Source: JBBILG01 sp037445085 (GTDB lineage: Bacteria > Pseudomonadota > Gammaproteobacteria > Burkholderiales > Methylophilaceae). Taken from it: a stretch of DNA of 49,920 bases. The notes beneath the pieces were generated by a model, which did not search any database, was not told the origin of the DNA, and saw only the letters and a list, made by a program, of their open reading frames with translations. Shown piece after piece: positions 1-8,791 of the stretch. The stretch's first letter is position 1. The number at the start of each line of letters is the position of its first letter. The position numbers were made by a program, and so were the translations under genes. The DNA lies in NCBI GenBank assembly GCA_037445085.1, contig JBBILG010000004.1:1-49920 (forward strand), read 5' to 3'.

Positions 1-2010
1 TGATGCGGGCTGGAGCCGGCGAACCAGGCATCCATGTGATTGTTGGTGGTGCCGGTCTTGCCGGCCAGGTCGCTGCGTCCCAGCTCGCGCGCCCGCGCCG
101 CGGTGCCGATGCGCGTGACGTCCTGCATCATCGAGGTCATCAGAAAGGCGTTGCGCGGATCGATCACCTGGCGCGCGCCGCGGCCGGCGGCAACCGGCCT
201 GGCCTGCTCGATCACGCGGCCCTGGCCGTCGACGATGCGCTCGACCAGGTAGGGCGACACACGATAGCCGCCGTTGGCGAACACCGCATAGGCGGCCGCC
301 ATCTGCCAGGGCGTCACCGAACCCGCGCCCAGCGCCATGGAAAGATAGGGCGGATGATCCTTGGCATCGAAGCCAAAGCGCGTGATGTAATCCTGGGCGT
401 AGGAGACGCCGATGTTGTCGAGGATGCGGATGGACACCATGTTTTTCGACTTAGTGAGCGCCGTGCGCATGCGCATGGCGCCCTCGAACTTGCCGTCAAA
501 GTTGCGCGGCTCCCAGTCCTTGCCGCTGCCGGTGATGGCGGCCGGCACCATGAAGGGCAGGTCCTCGATCATGCTGGCCGGGGTGAAAGCCTTTTCCAGC
601 GCCGCCGAGTAGATGAAGGGCTTGAAGCTGGCGCCAGGCCTGGGTGACGTGGTTGAACTTGCTGCGGCTGAAATCGAAGCCGCCGACCAGGGCGCGCACC
701 GCGCCGCTGACGGGGTCCAGGCCGATGAAGGCGGCCTCCACCTGCGGCAGCTGGGTGACATGCCAGTCATCCCCCACCTGGCGCACGCGGATGATGGCGC
801 CCGGACGCAGCTTGCGCTTGGCGGCATCCTTTTCACTGAGCATGCGCGACGCCATTTTCAGGCCCGGCTCCCCGATCTTCACCACACCGCCATCCTTGCG
901 ATAGGCGCGGATGGCCTTGGCGCCGGCCTCCAGCACCACCGCCGGATACAGGCCGCGATAGTCGGGAATGTCGTCCAGCGCCTCGTCCAGATAGGCCTCC
1001 AGCGGCTGCGCGGCTGCCGCCCCCAGATCGACATGGCCTTCCGGGCCGCGATAGGCACGCCGCTGTTCGTACTCCAGGATGCCTTCCAGCACGGCGTCGT
1101 TGGCCGCCTCCTGCGCCTGGCGGCGGATGGTGGTATAGACCTTGAAGCCACTCTGATAGATGGCTTCGCCATGGCGTTCGAACAGCATCTGCCGCACGAG
1201 CTCGGCGACGTAATCCGCCTGCAGGTCGCTGGCCCCGAAGCGCTCCTGGCGCAGCCGCACCGGCTGCGCCAGCGCCTGCCGATACTGGGCATCGTTCAGA
1301 AAGCCGACTTCGTGCATGCGCCGCAGCACGTAGTGCTGGCGCTCCTTGGCACGCTTGAAATTGGCGCGCGGGTTAAGACGCGACGGCGCCTTGGGCAGGC
1401 CGGCCAGCATGGCGATTTCGGCGGTATTGAGCTGGTCGAGGGAGCGCCCGAAATACGTCCTCGATGCCGCCGCGAAACCGTAGGCGCGCTGGCCCAGATA
1501 AATCTGGTTGATGTAGAGTTCGAGAATCTGGTCCTTGGAGAGGCTGTGCTCGATCTTGATGGCCAGCAGGGCTTCGCTCAACTTCCGCCGCAGCGTCTTT
1601 TCGCGGGTCAGGAAGAAGTTGCGCGCCACCTGCATGGTGATGGTGCTGGCGCCTTCCCTGGCGCCGCGCGCCATGATATTGGACGCCGCGGCGCGCAGCA
1701 CGCCCAGGGTATCGATGCCGCCATGCTCGTAGAATCGCTCGTCCTCGGCCGCCAGGATGGCCTGCTTGAGCGTATCCGGCACGTCCCCGATCTTGACCAG
1801 GGCGCGGCGCTCCTCGCCGAACTCGGCGATGAGATCGCCCTCCGCGGAATACACGCGCAAGGGAATTTTGGGGCGGTAATCAGTGAGCGCTTCCAGCGAG
1901 GGCAGGGCGGGATAGATGAGGACAACCGCCAGGGACACCAGCGCAGTCAGCGCGAACACGACCGACAGCAGGCACAGCAGCAGCCACTGCCACCATTTCT
2001 TCGGGAACAT
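1..2010 (-). CDS. mrcA: Penicillin-binding protein 1A (class A), partial and frameshifted
   Basis: Bifunctional peptidoglycan synthase anchored in the inner membrane. It has one N-terminal membrane segment (about residues 8-33) and a GT51 glycosyltransferase domain with AAEDERFYEHGG (catalytic Glu89) and GASTITMQ (120-127). The transpeptidase part carries SKN (441-449) and KTGTT (about 45-59). The frame breaks near position 630: the text reads WRQ, then the frame must move to reach SFKPFIYSAALEK. Family members have WRQPGSSFKPF here, so 11 nt are missing, including the codon of the catalytic serine. Downstream of the break the correct frame stays open to the window edge, which cuts off the C-terminus. 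ATG start at 2010. It is divergent from pilM, a common arrangement in Beta- and Gammaproteobacteria. The otherwise perfect frame suggests either a very recent deletion or a sequence error. Confidence 0.93.
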
Positions 2011-2043
2011 TCAGGACCGCGTTGAGGAATGACGGGAGCGTGT

Positions 2044-2073
2044 ATTATATACGCGCGGGGAGATATTTTTAAA
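2044..2073 (-). promoter_or_regulatory. Candidate sigma-70 promoter for the PBP1A gene
   Basis: On the minus strand a perfect TATAAT (2049 to 2044) sits 18 bp from TTTAAA (2073 to 2068), about 35 bp before the PBP1A start codon. The -35 half lies inside an 18-bp palindrome. Assigned by consensus only. Confidence 0.4.
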
Positions 2074-2079
2074 AATATC
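2062..2079. promoter_or_regulatory. Perfect 18-bp AT-rich palindrome in the mrcA/pilM divergent region
   Basis: GATATTTTTAAAAATATC reads identically on both strands. It lies between the divergent PBP1A and pilM genes, overlaps the candidate PBP1A -35 and is 8 bp upstream of the candidate pilM -35. It could be an operator, an A-tract bend or an UP-type element. No binding protein can be named. Confidence 0.45.
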
Positions 2080-2086
2080 ATAATGC

Positions 2087-2115
2087 TTTACATGCCTTAT
2101 GGTTGTTGCTAGCAT
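2087..2115 (+). promoter_or_regulatory. Candidate sigma-70 promoter of the pil operon
   Basis: TTTACA (2087-2092) and TAGCAT (2110-2115) are separated by exactly 17 bp, about 60 bp upstream of the pilM start. This is the best -35/-10 pair on the plus strand in the divergent region. Confidence 0.4.
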
Positions 2116-2175
2116 CTCACGTAACTTGTGAGCGTTGCGTCCAAGTCTGCCAATAAAAAATAAAGGGATCTCCAC

Positions 2176-3246
2176 TTGAAATTCGACTTTCTGGAAGAAC
2201 GCACCCCGCCGCTGATCGGCGTGGACATCAGTTCTGCCTCGGTCAAGGTCGTGGAACTTGGCGGGGACAGCATCGCCAACTGCAGGCTGGAGAATTACGT
2301 CATCGTACCGCTGGCCAAGGATTCGGTGGTGGACGGCAACATCGCCGGCCTGGAGCAGGTGGGCAGCGCTCTGGCGCGCGCGTGGAAGCTGCTGGGCACG
2401 CGCGAGAAGCGCGTGGCCATGGCCCTGCCGACCGCAGCCGTGATCAGCAAGAAGGTCATGATGCAGGCCGGCCTGCGCGAGGCGGACATGGAGCTTCAGG
2501 TCGAGGCGGAGGCCAACCAGTACATTCCCTTCGCCCTTGACGAGGTCAATATCGATTTCCAGCTCCTCGGCCCCTCCCCCAACAGCCCGCAGGACGTCGA
2601 AGTGCTCATCGCCGCCTCGCGCAAGGACAAGATCGAAGATCGCGTGGTGGTCGCCGAGGAGGCCGGCCTCAAGGTGGTGGTCATGGACGTCGAAACCTAC
2701 GCCACCGAGGCCGCCTACGGGCTGGCGTGCAGCCAGTTGCCCAACAGCGGCCGCGAGCAGACGGTGATGATCATCGACATCGGCGCATTGATGATGCACA
2801 TCAACGTGCTGCACGACAACAAATCGGTATACGTGCGCGAACAGAGCTTCGGCGGCGAGCAGCTCACCCAGGAGGTTCAGCGCCGCTACTCGCTTTCCGC
2901 CGAGGATGCGGAAATCGCCAAGCGCAAGGGCGGCCTGCCGGAGAGCTACACTGAGGAAGTGCTGCAGCCGTTCGTGCAGTCGCTGGCGCTGGAAGTCGCC
3001 CGCGCCCTGCAGTTTTTCACCAGTTCCACCCAATACAACCGTGTCGATCACATCATGCTGGCCGGCGGCTGCGCCGCCATACCGGGCGTGGACCAGGCCG
3101 TGGCGACCCGCACCCAGGTCAACACGGTGATCGCCAATCCCTTCGTCAACATGGCGATATCCGGCAAGGTCAAGAAACAGAACCTCGCCGCCGACACCCC
3201 TTCGCTGATGATCGCCTGCGGACTCGCCCTGCGGAGGTTCGACTGA
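2176..3246 (+). CDS. pilM: Type IV pilus assembly protein PilM
   Basis: Cytoplasmic actin-like ATP-binding protein that docks onto PilN in the pilus alignment subcomplex (PilM-N-O-P) linking the inner-membrane motor to the PilQ secretin. The 356-aa protein starts with the family hallmark GVDISSASVKVVEL (phosphate-1 loop of the actin fold) and has the second nucleotide-binding loop at MIIDIGALMMHINVL. The start is TTG at 2176, with AAGGGA 8-13 nt upstream. No better ATG keeps the conserved N-terminus. It overlaps pilN by one base (TGATG), implying translational coupling. Length and context match the family fully. Confidence 0.96.
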   Translation: MKFDFLEERTPPLIGVDISSASVKVVELGGDSIANCRLENYVIVPLAKDSVVDGNIAGLEQVGSALARAWKLLGTREKRVAMALPTAAVISKKVMMQAGLREADMELQVEAEANQYIPFALDEVNIDFQLLGPSPNSPQDVEVLIAASRKDKIEDRVVVAEEAGLKVVVMDVETYATEAAYGLACSQLPNSGREQTVMIIDIGALMMHINVLHDNKSVYVREQSFGGEQLTQEVQRRYSLSAEDAEIAKRKGGLPESYTEEVLQPFVQSLALEVARALQFFTSSTQYNRVDHIMLAGGCAAIPGVDQAVATRTQVNTVIANPFVNMAISGKVKKQNLAADTPSLMIACGLALRRFD

Positions 3247-3821
3247 TGGCCGTGCGCATCAACCTGCTGCCCCATCGCCAGATGCGGCGCGAGCGGCGCC
3301 AGAAACAATTCCACTCCCTGCTGGCGCTGGTCGTCGTCGCGGGCGTTGCCATCGTGTTTCTCGGCCACAATTACATCGGCAGCAGGTTGGACTACCAGCA
3401 GGAACGCAACCAGCGCCTGCAGGATGGCATCGCCCAGCTCGACAAGGACATCGCCGAGATCAAGGATCTCAAGACCCGCATCGCCGACGTGCTGGCGCGC
3501 AAGCAGGTGGTGGAAAACCTTCAGAACGGCCGCGGCCGGGCGGTCATCCTGCTGGACGAGATCGCCCGCCGGCTGCCGGAGGGCACCCACCTCAAGTCCA
3601 TGCGCCAGCAGGGCGACCTCATCACGCTGGAAGGCGTGTCGGACACCGACGCCCGCGTCGTCACCCTGATCCGCAACCTCGCCGACTCCAAGTGGCTGGA
3701 TGCCCCGGAGCTCATCCAGATTCAGGCCATCACGGTCAACAATCTGCGCCAAAGCGCCTTCACGCTCACCGTCAAGCAGGTGGAGCCGCAGGAACCCGAG
3801 CAGACCGGAAGCGAAGGGTAG
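3246..3821 (+). CDS. pilN: Type IV pilus assembly protein PilN
   Basis: Bitopic inner-membrane protein of the alignment subcomplex, 191 aa. The short cytoplasmic N-terminus MAVRINLLPHR is the conserved PilM-binding motif. It is followed by a basic stretch, one membrane segment (about residues 22-44), a periplasmic coiled coil, and a ferredoxin-like region that pairs with PilO. ATG start overlaps the pilM stop. The pilO start lies 4 nt after its stop. Confidence 0.96.
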   Translation: MAVRINLLPHRQMRRERRQKQFHSLLALVVVAGVAIVFLGHNYIGSRLDYQQERNQRLQDGIAQLDKDIAEIKDLKTRIADVLARKQVVENLQNGRGRAVILLDEIARRLPEGTHLKSMRQQGDLITLEGVSDTDARVVTLIRNLADSKWLDAPELIQIQAITVNNLRQSAFTLTVKQVEPQEPEQTGSEG

Positions 3822-3825
3822 CCGC

Positions 3826-4440
3826 ATGAAACTGGAAGATTTCAACCAACTCGATTTCAAGACGCTGGGTAGCGCGCCGCTCGGCGTCAAGGTGGTGCTG
3901 CTCGGCGTGCTGTTCCTGCTGCTGGTCGGCGGCGGCTACTGGTTCCTGTGGAAGCCCGCGCTGGCGGAGCTGGAACAGGCGGAAAACCGCGAGGCCGAAT
4001 TGCGCGGCGTGTTCCTCAGCAAGAAGAAGGAAGCCATCAATCTGCCCATCTACCGGCAGCAGATGGTCGAGATCGAGAAGACCTTCGGCACCTTGCTGCG
4101 GCAGTTGCCCGACAAGACGCAGATGGATGCCCTGCTCAACGACATCAACCAGGCCGGGCTGGAAGTGGGCCTGCAATTCCAGCTATTCAAACCGGAAGCC
4201 GAGCGGCGCGCCGATTTCTACGCGGAACGCCCGATCACCATCCGCGTGCAGGGCGCCTATCACCAGATGGGCGCCTTCGCGCAGAACATTTCCAGGCTGC
4301 CGCGCATCGTCACGCTCAACGAGATGGCCCTCACGCCGGGCGACAGCAAGGAGGGCGACATGGTCGTCAATTCCCTGGTCGCCCGCACCTACCGCTATCT
4401 GGATTCCGACGAGGCGGCACAGCCCGCGGAAAGGAGGTAG
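3826..4440 (+). CDS. pilO: Type IV pilus assembly protein PilO
   Basis: Inner-membrane protein that heterodimerises with PilN and contacts PilP. It has 204 aa with a cytoplasmic N-terminus, one hydrophobic segment (about residues 21-42, VKVVLLGVLFLLLVGGGYWF), a charged coiled coil (about 45-90), and a periplasmic ferredoxin-like domain containing the typical QGAYHQMGAFAQNISRLPRI region. ATG start at 3826. The end of the gene carries the AAAGGAGG ribosome-binding site of pilP. Confidence 0.96.
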   Translation: MKLEDFNQLDFKTLGSAPLGVKVVLLGVLFLLLVGGGYWFLWKPALAELEQAENREAELRGVFLSKKKEAINLPIYRQQMVEIEKTFGTLLRQLPDKTQMDALLNDINQAGLEVGLQFQLFKPEAERRADFYAERPITIRVQGAYHQMGAFAQNISRLPRIVTLNEMALTPGDSKEGDMVVNSLVARTYRYLDSDEAAQPAERR

Positions 4441-4443
4441 CCG

Positions 4444-5025
4444 GTGCAGAAGAACCCATTGCCGAGAACGGTGCCCACCATGCCGAATGCGCCAGCCGGA
4501 CGGCCGATCTGGCCCCTCTTGGGCGTGGCCACGCTCAGCCTGTTGCTGGCGGCCTGCGGCGGCGGAGAAGGCGACGATCTCGACCAGTTCATGCGCGATG
4601 CGGGCAACAATCTGCAGGGGCAGGTGGAGCCGCTGCCGCAAATCAAGCCTTACGTCCCCGCCCTGTACAACGCGGACGGCACGCTCCATGACCCGTTCCG
4701 TCCGCGCAAGGCCGAGGCCAGGGCGCGCGGTGGCGTGCAGCCCGACCTCAACCGCCCGCGCGAGGCGCTGGAAGCCTTCCCCTTGCAGAGCCTGCAACTC
4801 GTCGGCGTGATCCGCCGCGGTAAGGAAAAGGTCGCCCTCGTCAGGACGCCGGAAACCAGCGTGCACCAGACCCGCGTCGGCAACCACCTGGGGCAGAACC
4901 TGGGCATGGTGGTGAGCATTTCCGATGCCGCGCCGGCGGAAGTGAAGATCAAGGAAATCGTCCAGGACGAACTCACCGGCGACTGGATCGAACGTCCCGC
5001 CAGCATCGTCCAGCAGGAACCGTAA
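4444..5025 (+). CDS. pilP: Type IV pilus assembly lipoprotein PilP
   Basis: Inner-membrane lipoprotein of 193 aa that bridges PilN/PilO and the secretin PilQ in the periplasm. The lipobox is LLLAAC with the lipidated cysteine at residue 38. The mature part has the family segments PYNADGTLHDPFRPR-like and PLQSLQLVGVIRRGKEKVALV, and the DWIERPASI C-terminal stretch. GTG start at 4444, served by a near-perfect AAAGGAGG (4430-4437). An in-frame ATG at 4480 would shorten the unusually long 37-residue signal region and is an alternative start. Confidence 0.94.
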   Translation: MQKNPLPRTVPTMPNAPAGRPIWPLLGVATLSLLLAACGGGEGDDLDQFMRDAGNNLQGQVEPLPQIKPYVPALYNADGTLHDPFRPRKAEARARGGVQPDLNRPREALEAFPLQSLQLVGVIRRGKEKVALVRTPETSVHQTRVGNHLGQNLGMVVSISDAAPAEVKIKEIVQDELTGDWIERPASIVQQEP

Positions 5026-5041
5026 CCGAGGGGTTGTGATC

Positions 5042-7168
5042 ATGAGAATGGCTAAATTGGTACATTACGTCGGCCTGCTTGCCCTTGGCTGCCTCGCCCT
5101 GGCGCTGAGCGTGACGGCACACGCGGCGGCGGGCAACACCATCGAGCAGGTCGAGTTTGCCACCCTGCCGGGCGACAAGCTTAACATCCGGATCCGGCTC
5201 AGCCAGCCCATGGCCAATCCACCCGCCGGCTTCACCATGACCAACCCGGCCCGCATCGCCCTGGATTTCCCCAACACCGCGAGCGGCCTGGACAGGAATT
5301 CGCTCACCGTCAACCAGGGCGCGTTGCGCAGCCTCAATGCGGCGCAGGCCGGCGACCGTACCCGCCTGGTGCTCAACCTGACCCGGCCCTCCGGCTACAC
5401 CGCCCGCGTGGATGGCAACATCGTCAGCATCGACCTGGAACCCGCCGGGGCCGGCACGGCCGGCGCGGCCGATACCGCCAGCGTCACCCGCTTCGCCGAG
5501 GCGGCGGCGGACGGGCAGACGCACCGCGTGAACAATGTCGATTTCATGCGCGGCAGGCACGGCGAGGGCCGCATCGTCGTCGAACTGTCCGACAGCGCGA
5601 CCGGCATCGACATCCGCCAGCAGGGCCAGAAAATCCTGATCGATTTCCTCAACGCCGAACTGCCGGAAAACCTGCAACGCCGACTCAACGTTACCGATTT
5701 TGGCACGCCCGTGCTCACTGTCGACACCATGCGCGTCGGCAAGAACGTGCGCATGACCATCGAACCCAAGGGCCTGTGGGAACACTCCGCCTTCCAGGCG
5801 GACCGCAAGTTCATCGTCGACGTGCGCCCGCTGGCGGAGGACCCCACCAAGCTCACCCAGGGCACCAGGGAAGGCTACAAGGGCGAGAAACTGTCGCTCA
5901 ACTTCCAGGACATCGATGTCCGCTCGGTGCTGCAGGTGATCGCCGATTTCACCGGCTTCAACATCATTGCCAGCGACAGCGTGACCGGCCGCATCACCCT
6001 GCGCCTCAAGGACGTTCCGTGGGATCAGGCGCTGGACCTCATTCTGCAGACCCGCGGCCTGGGCATGCGCAAGAACGGCAACGTGGTATGGATCGCTCCC
6101 AACGAGGAACTGGCCGCCAAGGAAAAATCGCGCCTGGATGCGCAGCAGGAAATCGCCGACCGCCAGCCGCTGGTGACCCAGTCATTCCACATCAAGTACC
6201 AGCGCGCCGAGGACATCCGTGCCCTGTTGCTTGGCGGCGGCGCCCCCGGGGGTGCTGCGGGTACCCACCGGCTGCTGTCCAAACGCGGCAGCGTGGCGCT
6301 GGACAAGCTCTCCAACACTCTGTTCGTGCAGGATACCGAACGGGTGCTGGCCGAAGTCGAGCGCATCCTCAACCAGATCGACGTGCCCGCCCGCCAGGTG
6401 CTGATCGAAGGCCGCATCGTGCTGGCGGACGATGGCTGGTCCAAGGAACTGGGAGCACGCTTCGGCATTCATCGCAACAAGAACTGGAACGATCCGGAAA
6501 CCGCCGCCGTCACTGTGGGCGGCTCGCTGGGCAGCATCTACAATACCAATAACACCCAGCAACAAATCACCCCCAGCAACCTCAACGTCAACCTGCCTGC
6601 CACCAGCAGCCGTGCCGGCGTGTTCGGCTTCCAAATCTACAACATCCTGCACGGCTTCCTCCTGGACCTGGAACTGTCGGCCGCGGAAGCGGAAAACAAG
6701 AGCAAGACCATCTCCAGCCCGCGTGTCATCACCACCAACCAGCAGAAGGCAGTGATCGATTCCGGTGTCGAGATTCCCTACCAGGAAGCCAGCGCCAGCG
6801 GCGCCACCAGTGTTTCCTTCAAGAAAGCCACGCTGGGTCTGGAAGTCACACCGCAAATCACGCCGGACAACAAGGTTTCCATGAATCTGATCGTCAAGAA
6901 GGACTCGGTCGGCGAGATATTCAATGGCGTGCCGTCCATCAACACCCGTCAGGTGCAGACCGTGGTCATGGTGGACAATGGCGATACTGCGGTTTTGGGC
7001 GGCATCTACGAAGAAGAAAACAACAAGACGGTCGACAAGGTGCCGTTCTTCGGCGATCTGCCAGTGCTGGGCCATCTGTTCAAGCGCACCCTGAACTCCA
7101 CCGGCAAGACCGAACTGCTGATCTTCATCACCCCCAAGGTGCTCGACGAACGGCTGCGGGCCAACTGA
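5042..7168 (+). CDS. pilQ: Type IV pilus secretin PilQ
   Basis: Outer-membrane secretin forming the gated channel through which the pilus emerges. The 708-aa protein has a signal peptide ending near HAAAG, two AMIN domains that bind peptidoglycan (about 30-130 and 155-260), a secretin N0/STN domain (LSLNFQDIDVRSVLQVIADF), an N1/NolW domain, and the C-terminal secretin barrel with VPFFGDLPVLGHLFKR and LLIFITPKVLDE. ATG 5042 is chosen because GAGGGG sits 9-10 nt upstream. GTG 5036 is too close to that site, and ATG 5048 is possible. A short DUF-like loop between AMIN domains is variable in the family. Confidence 0.96.
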   Translation: MRMAKLVHYVGLLALGCLALALSVTAHAAAGNTIEQVEFATLPGDKLNIRIRLSQPMANPPAGFTMTNPARIALDFPNTASGLDRNSLTVNQGALRSLNAAQAGDRTRLVLNLTRPSGYTARVDGNIVSIDLEPAGAGTAGAADTASVTRFAEAAADGQTHRVNNVDFMRGRHGEGRIVVELSDSATGIDIRQQGQKILIDFLNAELPENLQRRLNVTDFGTPVLTVDTMRVGKNVRMTIEPKGLWEHSAFQADRKFIVDVRPLAEDPTKLTQGTREGYKGEKLSLNFQDIDVRSVLQVIADFTGFNIIASDSVTGRITLRLKDVPWDQALDLILQTRGLGMRKNGNVVWIAPNEELAAKEKSRLDAQQEIADRQPLVTQSFHIKYQRAEDIRALLLGGGAPGGAAGTHRLLSKRGSVALDKLSNTLFVQDTERVLAEVERILNQIDVPARQVLIEGRIVLADDGWSKELGARFGIHRNKNWNDPETAAVTVGGSLGSIYNTNNTQQQITPSNLNVNLPATSSRAGVFGFQIYNILHGFLLDLELSAAEAENKSKTISSPRVITTNQQKAVIDSGVEIPYQEASASGATSVSFKKATLGLEVTPQITPDNKVSMNLIVKKDSVGEIFNGVPSINTRQVQTVVMVDNGDTAVLGGIYEEENNKTVDKVPFFGDLPVLGHLFKRTLNSTGKTELLIFITPKVLDERLRAN

Positions 7169-7194
7169 TCCACCGCCCCCGGCCATCGGTTAAA

Positions 7195-7737
7195 ATGCCC
7201 GTCATGCACGTGACGGGCAATATTTTTCTGGTGGGGCTGATGGGTGCCGGCAAGACCACGGTCGGCAAGCTTTTAGCCCGCCACCTGGGCAAGACTTTCT
7301 ATGACTCCGATCACGAAATCGAGACGCGCACCGGCGTCAACATCCCGCTGATTTTCGAGCTGGAGGGAGAAGCCGGCTTCCGGCGCCGCGAGGCGGCCGT
7401 CATCGCGGAGCTGACCCGGCAGCGCGGCATCGTCCTCGCCACCGGCGGCGGCGCCGTGCTGGCGCCGGAGAATCGGGAGAACCTCAGCCGCAACGGGCTG
7501 GTGATCTACCTGCGCGCCAGCGTCAAGGATCTCTGGCAACGCACGCGCCACGACCGCAACCGCCCCCTGCTGCAAACCGACGACCCCCGGGCCAGGCTGC
7601 AGCAGTTGTTCGAGCAGCGCGACCCGCTCTACCGCGAAATCGCCGACGCGGTGATCGACACCGGCGAACAGCCGGTCGGCACCATCGTGCACAGACTGGA
7701 AGACATCATCCGCCAACATGCAGACACTCACTGTTGA
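7195..7737 (+). CDS. aroK: Shikimate kinase
   Basis: Phosphorylates shikimate to shikimate 3-phosphate with ATP (fifth step of the shikimate pathway). It has 180 aa, the usual length. The P-loop is GLMGAGKTTVGK, the shikimate-binding DSDHEIE and GEAGFRRREA follow, and ATGGGAV is the adenine/shikimate loop. RNRPLL is the lid. Possible starts are ATG 7195, ATG 7204 and GTG 7210. All lie in or beside a 9-bp hairpin (7196-7219). It shares 20 bp with aroB. Order pilQ-aroK-aroB is conserved in many Proteobacteria. Confidence 0.96.
   Translation: MPVMHVTGNIFLVGLMGAGKTTVGKLLARHLGKTFYDSDHEIETRTGVNIPLIFELEGEAGFRRREAAVIAELTRQRGIVLATGGGAVLAPENRENLSRNGLVIYLRASVKDLWQRTRHDRNRPLLQTDDPRARLQQLFEQRDPLYREIADAVIDTGEQPVGTIVHRLEDIIRQHADTHC
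7196..7219 (+). promoter_or_regulatory. Hairpin over the aroK start codon
   Basis: TGCCCGTCA (7196-7204) pairs perfectly with TGACGGGCA (7211-7219) around a 6-nt loop TGCACG, and AATATTTTT follows. The stem covers candidate start codons of aroK, so it could limit translation or act as a weak terminator/attenuator between pilQ and aroK. Structure seen in sequence; function inferred. Confidence 0.45.
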
Positions 7738-8791
7738 CCTGGGAGACCGCTCCTACCCCATCCATATCGGCCAGGGCCTCATCAGCCGCGCCGAGCTGAT
7801 CCTGCCGCATCTCAGGCGTCCGCAGGCGGCCATCGTCACCAATACCACGGTGGCACCGCTCTATCTGGAAACGCTCGCCGCCCCGCTGCGCGAGGCGGGG
7901 GTCGCGGTGCTGCCCATCCCGCTACCGGACGGCGAGCAGTACAAGAATGCCGAAACCCTCAGCCGCATCTACGATGCGCTGCTCGCCAACCGCTGCGAGC
8001 GCAGCACCACCGTCATCGCCCTCGGCGGCGGCGTGATCGGCGACATGGCGGGCTATGCCGCCGCCACCTACCTGCGCGGCGTGCCCTTCATCCAGGTGCC
8101 CACCACCCTGCTGTCGCAGGTCGATTCCTCGGTGGGCGGCAAGACCGGCATCAACCACCCGCTGGGCAAGAACATGATCGGTGCCTTCTACCAGCCCCAA
8201 CTGGTGCTGGCGGACACCGACACTCTGAACACCCTGCCCGACCGCGAGCTTTCCGCCGGCCTGGCGGAAGTGATCAAGTACGGTCTCATCCGCGACGCCG
8301 ACTTTTTCACCTGGCTGGAAACCAACATGGCACGCCTGGTGGCGCGCGATCCGGAAGCCCTGGCCTATGCCATCCGGCGCTCCTGCGCCAACAAGGCCGA
8401 GGTGGTGGTGGCAGACGAGCGCGAATGCGGCGAACGCGCCCTGCTCAACCTCGGCCATACCTTCGGCCATGCCATCGAGAACGGCATGGGCTACGGCGTG
8501 TGGCTGCACGGCGAAGCCGTGGCAGCCGGCACCCTGCTGGCGGCCGAGATGTCGCGGCGACTGGGCTGGCTGGATGCGGAGGCGGTCGCCCGCATCGGCC
8601 GCCTGTTCGCCGCCGCCAACCTGCCGCTCAAGGCGCCGGCGCTGGGGGTGGACAGGTATCTCGAGCTGATGGGCCTGGACAAGAAAGTCGCCGACGGCAG
8701 GATCCGCCTGGTGCTGCTCCGTGCCATCGGCAAGGCGGTGGTGACGGGCGATTATCCCGCCGACGCGCTGCGCGCAACGCTTGCCGTCTGA
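7718..8791 (+). CDS. aroB: 3-dehydroquinate synthase
   Basis: Converts DAHP to 3-dehydroquinate (second shikimate step), requiring NAD and a divalent metal. The 357-aa protein shows the NAD-binding GGGVIGDMAGYAAATYLRG, the active-site KTGINHPLGKNMIGAF, and the metal-binding histidines in LNLGHTFGHAIE and WLHGEAV. Starts inside the end of aroK and its TGA overlaps the ATG of the next gene, so the three genes are translationally coupled. Confidence 0.97.
   Translation: MQTLTVDLGDRSYPIHIGQGLISRAELILPHLRRPQAAIVTNTTVAPLYLETLAAPLREAGVAVLPIPLPDGEQYKNAETLSRIYDALLANRCERSTTVIALGGGVIGDMAGYAAATYLRGVPFIQVPTTLLSQVDSSVGGKTGINHPLGKNMIGAFYQPQLVLADTDTLNTLPDRELSAGLAEVIKYGLIRDADFFTWLETNMARLVARDPEALAYAIRRSCANKAEVVVADERECGERALLNLGHTFGHAIENGMGYGVWLHGEAVAAGTLLAAEMSRRLGWLDAEAVARIGRLFAAANLPLKAPALGVDRYLELMGLDKKVADGRIRLVLLRAIGKAVVTGDYPADALRATLAV

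Noticed and set aside
613..2025. Long plus-strand open frame (about 470 codons) opposite PBP1A
   Set aside because: It mirrors a well-supported gene in a GC-rich genome, and the protein has no recognisable domain. The same applies to long frames opposite the MFS gene (17914-19404), uvrA (19424-20770), glnA (24493-25926) and the Lon-like protease (31275-34001).
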